The position numbers and the translations under genes are program-made. Of a stretch of 5,729 bases of DNA, positions 1 through 5,252 are shown piece after piece. Location: NCBI GenBank assembly GCA_028290165.1, contig JAQGKJ010000031.1:1-5729 (forward strand), read 5' to 3'. Each line of letters begins with the position of its first letter. Position 1 is the stretch's first letter. The notes below the pieces were generated by a model. That model saw only the letters and a program-made list of their open reading frames with translations, did no database searches and was not told where the DNA came from. Source of the stretch: Bradyrhizobium sp. Lineage in GTDB: Bacteria; Pseudomonadota; Alphaproteobacteria; Rhizobiales; Xanthobacteraceae.

Positions 1-185
1 ATTGTTTTCTCTCTTTTCTCCTTTCGACGGTGCCTGCCAGAGCGGTTCTTTTCTTATTCAACGTAATCGAAACAAACGTTCTACGCGAAAGTTCGAGGTC
101 GGAGTTTTCACACAGCCTGGACCCGAAGCAGACATCAGGACACAACGCCATTGGCAAGTGCGAACCACGTCGTTGGCATATGGGG
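1..185. other. Non-coding left edge, no supported gene
   Basis: Open frames cross this stretch on both strands, but none has a convincing start, ribosome binding site or recognisable protein. A 10-base core, agcagacatc at 127-136, is the reverse complement of bases 4429-4438 in the right-hand intergenic region. Two ttggca words (151-156 and 173-178) recall the ttggcac words near 4350-4380. From memory, similar text recurs between genes in Bradyrhizobium genomes, so this may be relict repeat or insertion sequence debris. That is inference. Confidence 0.35.
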
Positions 186-647
186 TCAAGACGCCGCCGC
201 GCAGATCAACCGGCGGCTGGCGATGCGGCATTCAATGCCGCAGAAGCGACCTTCGACACGCCTTCCGGCGCGCGTAGCGCCACTCGGGTTGCGCATCAAA
301 AATTCGGAACCACAGCGCTTGCAGGTACGGCGACGCCGATCTTCGGAGTTACGTTGACGGCTGACATCGCCGTTTGCCTTTCCGAGAATGTTGCCGCAAT
401 GGGCGCTTTAAGCCTGATGCTTACGCACCGCGGTCATAAATGGCTTCGCGCAAACCGCGCAAACTTTAGCGATCGTTTTCGCCCGTGGCTTGGTCGGATT
501 GCGACCTTCGCGTCGATAATTTTGGTGCACAACCAACTGGCGTGCGGCCCGGCAAACCGGCGAACACGTAAGACGTCGCCGGCCGGGGCGGGCTCGGTCG
601 TATTCAAACAAACGCAAGCAAATTAGGCATTCGCCTTCAACGATCAC
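186..647 (-). pseudogene. Three-module Cys2-Cys2 zinc-finger-like protein, interrupted by TAA
   Basis: The gene starts with GTG at 647 and reads 79 codons to a TAA at 410-408. The same frame then continues 73 more codons to TGA at 188-186. The full reading holds three modules of Cys-x2-Cys, a basic spacer, then Cys-x3-Cys. Module 1 uses C7, C10, C28, C32. Module 2 uses C63, C66, [80], C84. Module 3 uses C109, C112, C136, C140. The TAA is codon 80, exactly where the third cysteine of module 2 belongs, and C84 lies beyond it. I therefore read this as a 152-residue protein broken by nonsense mutation, not a real 79-residue protein. No usable in-frame start precedes module 3, so restart is unlikely. 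Treble-clef or zinc-ribbon binding to nucleic acid is plausible from the ligand pattern and high Arg/Lys content, but I cannot name the family. Only a weak GAG lies upstream of the GTG. Sequencing error at 408-410 is the main alternative. Confidence 0.6.
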
Positions 648-825
648 AGGTGATTTCTCGACTTTTCGGCTGTATTGAGCCTAGATTTTTTTGTAACTTT
701 TTGACTAGCTTTGAGGCCGCGAGGGATCAATTTTTGCCCCGAGTATTCCAAGTTGGTCTTTTGGGCAGGATGTTATCTTAGTAGCCACGTCATCCAAATC
801 AGAAGAACACCGACGGGAGGCCGAA
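648..825. promoter_or_regulatory. AT-rich divergent intergenic region, probable promoters
   Basis: This gap separates the minus-strand zinc-finger pseudogene from the plus-strand 38-codon ORF. It is clearly more AT-rich than its surroundings, with runs of T around 685-700. TTGACT at 701-706 looks like a -35 box for the plus strand, but no good -10 box sits 16-18 bases further on, so I do not name a promoter. The role as a shared divergent promoter is inferred from gene orientation and composition. Confidence 0.25.
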
Positions 826-942
826 GTGAACAGACGCAAGGCCGGTGAGGCAGAAGCGAGCGCGAGGGTTGCCAAAGACTACGCCACGCAAACGGCCTAT
901 CTCAAACTAGCCCGCGAGTTGCGGCGACTCACCGAGCAGTAA
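826..942 (+). CDS. Small basic/acidic helical protein, 38 aa, hypothetical
   Basis: A GTG start at 826 follows a strong Shine-Dalgarno, GGGAGG at 815-820, with five bases between them. The frame runs 38 codons to TAA at 940-942. The peptide is highly charged, rich in Ala, Arg, Glu and Lys, with no membrane segment and no cysteine, and its second half (YLKLARELRRLTEQ) should form an amphipathic helix. It lies divergent to the zinc-finger pseudogene and convergent with the prenyltransferase gene, which ends 105 bases away. I do not recognise the family. Many rhizobial genomes carry very short helical proteins like this. It could also be the 3' remnant of something larger, because the frame is open for some distance upstream of the GTG. 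The ribosome binding site is the main support. Confidence 0.4.
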   Translation: MNRRKAGEAEASARVAKDYATQTAYLKLARELRRLTEQ

Positions 943-1047
943 GAGCTCCAAGGTTTGGTGAGGCTGCCGCAGTCGGCGGCCCGAGCTCCGCCAGCTGGGT
1001 ACGACGGCCGCGGGTCGCGTTGCCGCGCAGGTTGGCGACGAGCGATA

Positions 1048-2532
1048 TCAGCCGAACACTCCCGACCATGCTAGTCCGAAGCACACCATTAGGGCGCCAC
1101 CGAGCGCCAGGCTGGGCCGATCGGTTACTGCAAAAGCCACGGGATCGTCGTGCAGTTCGCTGCGCCCGCATTTCAGCCAGATCCGGCACACAAACAGGAA
1201 CAGGATCGCCGGAAAACCCCAGAGCCAACCGGTGTTGCCATAGAAGCTCTGCCGGAATGCGTCGTTGATGATGTAGAGCACCATGATGAGCACGGCGGCC
1301 ACACCCGTCGCCATGCCGATGCCCATGATGAGCGGCAGGTCCATGGATTTGTAGCCTCGGCCCCGGACTTCGGTCCCTCCGCGCTCGACGACGCGGGCAA
1401 CCTCGGTGTGGCGTTTTGCGAAGCTAAGCGAGGCGAACAGGAACATCGCGAACACCAGAAGCCAGGGCGATGGCGGCGCTCCTGATGCCACGATGCCCGC
1501 GCCGAGGCGCAGCGTGAACAACCCGGCCAGAACGAAACCGTCGAGAACTGGTATGCGCTTGAGCGCGAACGAATAGAGAAGGGTTACGGCAAGATATAGC
1601 AGCACGACAGCAACGGTTGCCGGTCCGGCAAGCGTTGCAACGGCGATGCCCGTGAGCAGTCCGATTGGAACGGCTGCGATGGCCGTTGCGAGAGGCAGGC
1701 GTCCACTCGCCAGCGGCCGGTTTCGCTTCGACCAGTGGCTACGATCATCAGTCAGATCCCAGATATCGTTGACGAGATAGGTGGACGAGGCAACCAGACC
1801 GAGGGCGACGAAAGCGCATGTCGTCGCGTACACGGCGTCAGCGTGGGAGACTAACCCTGCGAGAATGAGAGGCACGAAAACCAGCGCATTTTTCGCCCAT
1901 TGGTGCAAGCGCATGCTGCGCAGCAGCCCACGGATTCGGGACGGTCGCGGGAAGACCTTGGCGACGGTCGTAACACTTTCGGCGGCGCGCAGCACCGAAG
2001 TTGGTGCTTCGACAACGATTGCGTTCTCGGCGCGGCGCCAGATCGGAATGTCGGCGCGCGCGTCGCCGGCATAGTCGAAGCCATCGGGAAATCGTTCAGC
2101 GAGAACCAGTGCCTTCGCTTCGCCTTTCAGGTTGCGCACGCCATCGCTTCCGATGACGCCACGAATAAAAGGAATCCGTCGAACAACCCTTTCCGCGACC
2201 TTGGCGTCGGCGGCCGTGGCGACGTACACCGGCCGTCCGCTCGCCGCTATGTCCGCCGCGTACGCAAGCAGCTCTTCATTGAAAGGCAGAACATCCGGCT
2301 CGATGCTGGTTTCCTCGGCGAGACGGCGCTTGAGATATGCGCGGCCACGCAGCATCCAGAGGCCGGCATCGAACAGCCGCCACGGCGCGGTTCTCAGAAG
2401 CGCCAATACGGTCTCAAGCAACATGTCCGCGCGCACGAGTGTGCCATCGAGATCGAGGATCAGCGGCAGGGGCAGCGGAGCCTCGCGCAGATCGGAGAGC
2501 TCGGAAACACGCGGCTGGGGTAAGGTGGTCAT
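1048..2532 (-). CDS. HAD phosphatase - UbiA prenyltransferase fusion (phosphoribosyl-polyprenol synthase-like)
   Basis: The 494-residue protein has two domains. Residues about 20-195 are HAD-like: DLDGTLV at 27-33 gives nucleophile D27 and acid/base D29, T106 fits motif II, K136 or K140 motif III, and GDARAD at 156-161 motif IV. Residues about 205-494 are a UbiA-type membrane domain with about nine hydrophobic segments. It carries the first Asp-rich motif, ND at 255-256, D259, D263, R264, H266, K269 and RP at 272-273, and a second-motif region with Y320, K325 and D331. This matches the decaprenyl-phosphate phosphoribosyltransferase group (Mycobacterium Rv3806c, Azorhizobium NoeC), which joins 5-phosphoribosyl diphosphate to a polyprenyl phosphate at the cytoplasmic face. 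I infer that the HAD part may remove the 5-phosphate of that product. I prefer the ATG at 2532 because an upstream in-frame ATG at 2655 would overlap the preceding gene by over 100 bases, whereas AAGGG lies five bases before 2532. The substrate is not proven. Confidence 0.85.
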   Translation of the reverse strand: MTTLPQPRVSELSDLREAPLPLPLILDLDGTLVRADMLLETVLALLRTAPWRLFDAGLWMLRGRAYLKRRLAEETSIEPDVLPFNEELLAYAADIAASGRPVYVATAADAKVAERVVRRIPFIRGVIGSDGVRNLKGEAKALVLAERFPDGFDYAGDARADIPIWRRAENAIVVEAPTSVLRAAESVTTVAKVFPRPSRIRGLLRSMRLHQWAKNALVFVPLILAGLVSHADAVYATTCAFVALGLVASSTYLVNDIWDLTDDRSHWSKRNRPLASGRLPLATAIAAVPIGLLTGIAVATLAGPATVAVVLLYLAVTLLYSFALKRIPVLDGFVLAGLFTLRLGAGIVASGAPPSPWLLVFAMFLFASLSFAKRHTEVARVVERGGTEVRGRGYKSMDLPLIMGIGMATGVAAVLIMVLYIINDAFRQSFYGNTGWLWGFPAILFLFVCRIWLKCGRSELHDDPVAFAVTDRPSLALGGALMVCFGLAWSGVFG

Positions 2533-2537
2533 GCGGG

Positions 2538-2542
2538 CCCTT
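2538..2542 (-). promoter_or_regulatory. Shine-Dalgarno AAGGG deciding the HAD-UbiA start
   Basis: AAGGG on the minus strand directly follows the TGA stop of the membrane glycosyltransferase gene (2545-2543). It lies five bases before the ATG at 2532. It supports the shorter start for the fusion protein and suggests that the two genes are translationally coupled on one mRNA. Confidence 0.65.
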
Positions 2543-4219
2543 TCAGCGAGTACGGCTGTAGAAATCCCAGCAGGGATGCAGCTTGTGTCGCGTAAATTCG
2601 CGTTCCAGAACGGTACGGAAGGTTGCTGGATTAGTGCTGGCGCCGGGGAGTACACAGGTGCGGAAAAACACGCCGTCGGCGGAGGCCAGATAGGCTGACG
2701 CTTCGGCTACCGAAAACGCGGGCACCGTGCGACCAAAATCCATTGCCAGGGTTGTGCCGCGTGCGGGCGTCAAGCCGAGAAGCCGCGGGAAAGATTCAGC
2801 AAAGTCGATGGTCGTATAGCGCTGCGCCTTGGTCGCGTAGCCAAGTCGCTGGAAATTCGCTCCCGCCTCGGCAACGCTGATAGCCCACGCTGCGCGCGTG
2901 GCCGGGCTCGTGCTCGCCGGATCGCCGTCGAGATCAAAGCCCTTGCTGTCGATCTCTTCGAGGTAGGGCAACCATTCAGATTGCAGACGCGTCATCAGTC
3001 GGGAGCCGGCGAGTGTGGCGGTCGGTACGCGCATGCCCGGAAGGAATTTTGCAAAGCCGTGATCGGTCGTCCCCTGCCGTTCCCGGACAAATGTCGAGAC
3101 GACGCGCTTTTCGGTGACATCGGCAATGGGCAGGACGAGCGTCGCGCCGAGTACCACTGCGGCCGTCAGGCGCCACCCGCGGGTAACGTGCAGGCTCGGG
3201 TGGAAAAGTGCGGCCGCGGCGGCAATCAGTCCGACGCCGCCGGTGTTCTGACTCTCCGCGACGAGCGATACGGCGACCAGCAGCGCTGCATCCACGGCGA
3301 ATGCTTCCCGGGCCAGGCTGTCGCGCACGAAGTTGAGCGGGCGCCGAACTGCTCCGGTGAAATCGAGTTCGCGGGCAGCGAGCACAACGATCGTGATCGT
3401 GACGACAAGGGGTAGCCAATTGCGAGCCGAAGAGGCGGCAAACCGGTAAAGAGCGCCACCCCGGTTCAATGCACTCATTGAGGCGATGTCGTGCAGATAG
3501 CCGGAGACCAGCCCCCCGGTGGCCAACTCGATCAGCCCCGCCGACACTGCGGCGACGAAGAGCATGGCGAAGAGTACGGCGGATCGCGCTCGTCCGAGCA
3601 GAACGGCCGCCACGATAAGGCCGACCATCGCGATAGCGGCTGTGATTTTGAAGAAGATCAGGGCGGTTAACAGGTAACCAAGCAACACGCCGTCACCATG
3701 GGCCTTTGGCAGCACATACCATAGGCCTGCCAGGAACAGGATCGCGGTGGCGAAGCGGTTGTACGTGGCAAAATAGCTGATCTCGGAGAGCATGGTGGGG
3801 TCGAGCGTGTACGGCACCAGAACCACTAGTGCGAGAACAGCGAAGCTTGCGGCGAAACCCCAGCCTGAATGAATGCGGAACGCGATGACAGCGAACGGCG
3901 GTACCATCATGAGCCACGCAACCGCGTGCAGGCCGACGAATGGCTGCCCGCCGGGAAAGAGGCGTTCGGCCAAATACGTCAGATAAAATGTCAACGCGCC
4001 GATCGGCGAAGCAAAATCCACATGCGGAATTTGCCCGAGGCCGATGCGATAGGCTCCATCAAGGACGAAGACGAAATCCCACACCGCCCGGCCGTAGGGA
4101 ATGACATGGATCAATGCCGCCAGCGCCACGATCAAACCCGTGAATGCTGCAATCGCAGCGATCCGCCCGTTGAAAGGTGCTGCCCGGGACCTGATGAGAT
4201 CGTAGCTCGCTTCCGCCAT
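2543..4219 (-). CDS. Polytopic membrane protein, probable GT-C type glycosyltransferase
   Basis: The 558-residue protein starts at ATG 4219 behind a GAGGG. A short cytoplasmic N-terminus precedes a hydrophobic segment at about 20-42. A loop follows with acidic residues D48, D54 and D68 inside the pattern DGAYRxGxGQIPHxDF. About nine more hydrophobic segments lie between 95 and 367. GT-C enzymes use acidic residues of this first extracytoplasmic loop with polyprenyl-phosphate sugar donors, so I infer that chemistry here. Residues about 370-558 are soluble and probably periplasmic. They include a DFAESFPRLLGLTPARG stretch (472-488) that I recognise only as typical of rhizobial membrane proteins of this kind. 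The gene is the first of a two-gene operon with the HAD-UbiA fusion ten bases downstream, which plausibly supplies the lipid-linked pentose donor. The acceptor could be a polysaccharide, glycolipid or protein and is unknown. The GT-C call is moderately secure. Sugar specificity is not visible. Confidence 0.75.
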   Translation of the reverse strand: MAEASYDLIRSRAAPFNGRIAAIAAFTGLIVALAALIHVIPYGRAVWDFVFVLDGAYRIGLGQIPHVDFASPIGALTFYLTYLAERLFPGGQPFVGLHAVAWLMMVPPFAVIAFRIHSGWGFAASFAVLALVVLVPYTLDPTMLSEISYFATYNRFATAILFLAGLWYVLPKAHGDGVLLGYLLTALIFFKITAAIAMVGLIVAAVLLGRARSAVLFAMLFVAAVSAGLIELATGGLVSGYLHDIASMSALNRGGALYRFAASSARNWLPLVVTITIVVLAARELDFTGAVRRPLNFVRDSLAREAFAVDAALLVAVSLVAESQNTGGVGLIAAAAALFHPSLHVTRGWRLTAAVVLGATLVLPIADVTEKRVVSTFVRERQGTTDHGFAKFLPGMRVPTATLAGSRLMTRLQSEWLPYLEEIDSKGFDLDGDPASTSPATRAAWAISVAEAGANFQRLGYATKAQRYTTIDFAESFPRLLGLTPARGTTLAMDFGRTVPAFSVAEASAYLASADGVFFRTCVLPGASTNPATFRTVLEREFTRHKLHPCWDFYSRTR

Positions 4220-4225
4220 ATCGAA

Positions 4226-4230
4226 CCCTC
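4226..4230 (-). promoter_or_regulatory. Shine-Dalgarno GAGGG of the operon's first gene
   Basis: GAGGG on the minus strand lies six bases before the ATG at 4219 and supports that start for the GT-C-like protein. Confidence 0.6.
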
Positions 4231-4271
4231 GCTGCGTGCTGTGGTCGATATGGCCCTTTCGAGCGAGAACA

Positions 4272-4288
4272 AACCCGTTTCACGGGTT
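4272..4288. repeat. Perfect 7-bp inverted repeat upstream of the glycosylation operon
   Basis: The arms aacccgt (4272-4278) and acgggtt (4282-4288) are exact reverse complements separated by ttc. The element lies 53 bases upstream of the ATG at 4219, next to a very AT-rich stretch (4290-4308). It could be an operator or a hairpin in the mRNA leader. It is not a typical terminator in either direction, because no T-run directly follows the stem. Confidence 0.45.
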
Positions 4289-4350
4289 AAGGTAATTTTT
4301 TAAAATGAACTTTCGTCGCGCTGCTTAGCGGTCGTTCCAAATTGACGCTA

Positions 4351-4392
4351 TTGGCACAGAAATGTCGATCGTTGGCACATAGGTTTCGACGA
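4351..4392. repeat. Imperfect 21-bp tandem direct repeat (ttggcaca...tcga)
   Basis: Two 21-base units lie back to back at 4351-4371 and 4372-4392. They share ttggcaca at the start and tcga at positions 15-18, with scattered differences between. The ten-base word ctattggcac, which covers the start of unit 1 (4348-4357), recurs exactly at 4437-4446. The function is unknown. It may be a tandem regulator site or just relict repeat. Confidence 0.35.
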
Positions 4393-4428
4393 TTAGGCGC
4401 GAAACAGTCTTCGGCTTCGCCTTTGAGG

Positions 4429-4458
4429 GATGTCTGCTATTGGCACTTTTCAGACATC
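4429..4458. repeat. Perfect 8-bp inverted repeat gatgtctg ... cagacatc
   Basis: The arms gatgtctg (4429-4436) and cagacatc (4451-4458) are exact reverse complements with a 14-base loop that contains a ttggcac word. The left arm plus two bases also occurs on the minus strand at 136-127. No T-run follows, so it is not an obvious terminator. A dispersed intergenic palindrome is a reasonable guess. Confidence 0.4.
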
Positions 4459-4571
4459 GCTACTCTGGCCAACGTCCGCTTTGCGCCAGATGCGGTCACT
4501 GAGTACGTATGATTGAGCGAACGCATCGCAGCCACGGGCCGCGCGGCGTTCAAATTTCTCAGGAGCGGTCG

Positions 4572-4640
4572 ATGCTGACAATGCGAATATCAGGGGTTGG
4601 ATTCGGGGACATTATACCCAGCCGTCGCTATACCAATTGA
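4572..4640 (+). CDS. Tiny ORF of 22 codons with a strong ribosome binding site, doubtful
   Basis: AGGAG at 4561-4565 lies six bases before an ATG at 4572. The frame has 22 codons and stops with TGA at 4638-4640. The peptide (MLTMRISGVGFGDI...) has no recognisable family or signal. The TGA overlaps the TTG that opens the next fragment, as in translationally coupled genes. It may be a leader or relict of the lost gene downstream, or chance. Only the ribosome binding site supports it. Confidence 0.15.
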   Translation: MLTMRISGVGFGDIIPSRRYTN

Positions 4641-4714
4641 AGGCGCGGGCGGAGACGACGAAGAAATCAGCGAAGCTAAAATCTCGCGGGAAAACTCCCG
4701 CTACACGGAAAGCT
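4637..4714 (+). pseudogene. N-terminal fragment resembling rhizobial GAF-domain sensor kinases
   Basis: From TTG 4637 the frame reads about 25 Lys/Arg/Thr-rich codons, beginning LKARAETTKKSAKLKSRGK and ending around TPATRKA. This resembles the low-complexity basic N-terminus I remember for large GAF-domain sensor histidine kinases of Bradyrhizobium and relatives, which then continue into a coiled coil and GAF domains. None of that follows here. After about 4714 the frame stays open to TGA at 4820-4822, but the peptide no longer looks like that family. I infer that the 5' end of such a gene was left behind after a deletion or rearrangement. The family link is from memory and the fragment is short, so a chance basic stretch is possible. 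Confidence 0.3.
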
Positions 4715-4832
4715 GGAGTAACCTTGTGCACGGCTTCGCAACTGTTTGCAACTTTGCTCCGAACTTCACGACGCGGTCACGTTCTGCTCACCTCTCAACT
4801 TTGTGAATTTGCAGCCGTGTGAACGTACCCAC

Positions 4833-5118
4833 ATGCATCTAGAGCTGGGCTTGGAAACCTGCACGGACCTTGCTCTGGTCGGTCCAACAGGCGACGTCGA
4901 TCGCGATTTCGTTGCGGCAATGATGCCCCACCATCAGGGCGCGATCGAGATAGCTCGCGCGGAGCTCAAACGGCCACAATGACGAGCTTCGGCGTTTGGC
5001 TCAGAACATCGTCGCGCAACGAGAGCGCGAGATATCGGCAATACGCGGCACTGTTGGAGAGGCGCGGCCCCTGCAGACCAGTGACACGGCGGCACCGAAA
5101 TCCAAACAGCGTCCGTAG
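4833..5118 (+). pseudogene. DUF305 family protein, frameshifted and lacking its signal peptide
   Basis: The frame from ATG 4833 reads 49 codons to TGA 4980-4982. It contains the DUF305 core PTGDVDRDFVAAMMPHHQGA (residues 18-37), with the paired histidines H33 and H34. It breaks after AELK. The frame that starts with GGC at 4972 carries on with GHNDELRRLAQNIVAQ and runs 48 codons to TAG 5116-5118. DUF305 proteins usually read E-L-K/R-Y-G-H/Q-N here. Adding two bases (the start of a Tyr codon) before the c at 4971 restores the family sequence, so a 2-base deletion is the simplest lesion. DUF305 proteins are usually exported, helical and linked to copper or metal handling. This copy has no signal peptide, and its first 17 residues do not look like the family, so the 5' end is also lost or decayed. 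No good ribosome binding site precedes it. The family call is firm and the pseudogene status likely. Confidence 0.8.
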
Positions 5119-5176
5119 CCCGCGCAAAGCTATGGGCACGGAAACCGCACTTGAGCGCAACCTGAATAACTGAGGT

Positions 5177-5218
5177 GTCCTCGCAAGATTGCTCTAGCAT
5201 TCTACGATGAGCGAGGAC
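5177..5218. repeat. Perfect 8-bp inverted repeat before the small secreted protein gene
   Basis: The arms gtcctcgc (5177-5184) and gcgaggac (5211-5218) are exact reverse complements, 26 bases apart. The right arm lies inside the first copy of the direct repeat described next. A long-loop hairpin in the 5' leader is possible. Chance is also possible. Confidence 0.25.
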
Positions 5219-5248
5219 CTTCTTCCCGATCTACGATGAGAACGGACC
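5201..5248 (+). repeat. Duplicated 19-bp leader element (tctacgatgag...ggacc)
   Basis: Copies lie at 5201-5219 and 5230-5248, a 29-base period. They are identical over tctacgatgag and ggacc and differ at two or three bases between. The second copy ends four bases before the ATG of the secreted protein. Copy 1 contains a GAGGA resembling a Shine-Dalgarno, weakened to GAACGGA in copy 2. Each copy carries an ATGA, which opens a very short reading frame. Confidence 0.45.
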
Positions 5249-5252
5249 AACC

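Larger units (their letters stand above)
4289..4571. other. Intergenic region with short repeats, no gene; probable operon promoter at its left end
   Basis: I see no supported coding frame here. The AT-rich stretch at 4290-4308 is the most likely place for the minus-strand operon promoter, but I cannot match both promoter boxes. The rest holds repeated ttggcac words and an inverted repeat, listed separately. From 4429 to about 4500 the text resembles, from memory, degenerate intergenic sequence common in Bradyrhizobium genomes. Confidence 0.35.

Noticed and set aside
2..626. Overlapping plus-strand open frames of 91 and 198 codons at the left edge
   Set aside because: They run antisense to the three-module cysteine-rich frame, lack ribosome binding sites and have no recognisable domain. 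The minus-strand reading has a clear repeated motif.
966..992. GC-rich hairpins between the convergent genes as a terminator
   Set aside because: Stems are only 5 bp and no T-run follows on either strand.
1900..2523. Long plus-strand open frames opposite the prenyltransferase gene
   Set aside because: They are shadows of the minus-strand gene in a GC-rich genome, with no motifs and Arg/Ala-rich random composition.
4351..4392. Sigma-54 promoter candidates at the TGGCAC words
   Set aside because: TGGCAC would fit a -24 box, but the GC of the -12 element is missing at the required spacing in all three cases.
4934..5200. Minus-strand 88-codon open frame opposite the DUF305 region
   Set aside because: It is antisense to a recognisable DUF305 sequence and has no family features.
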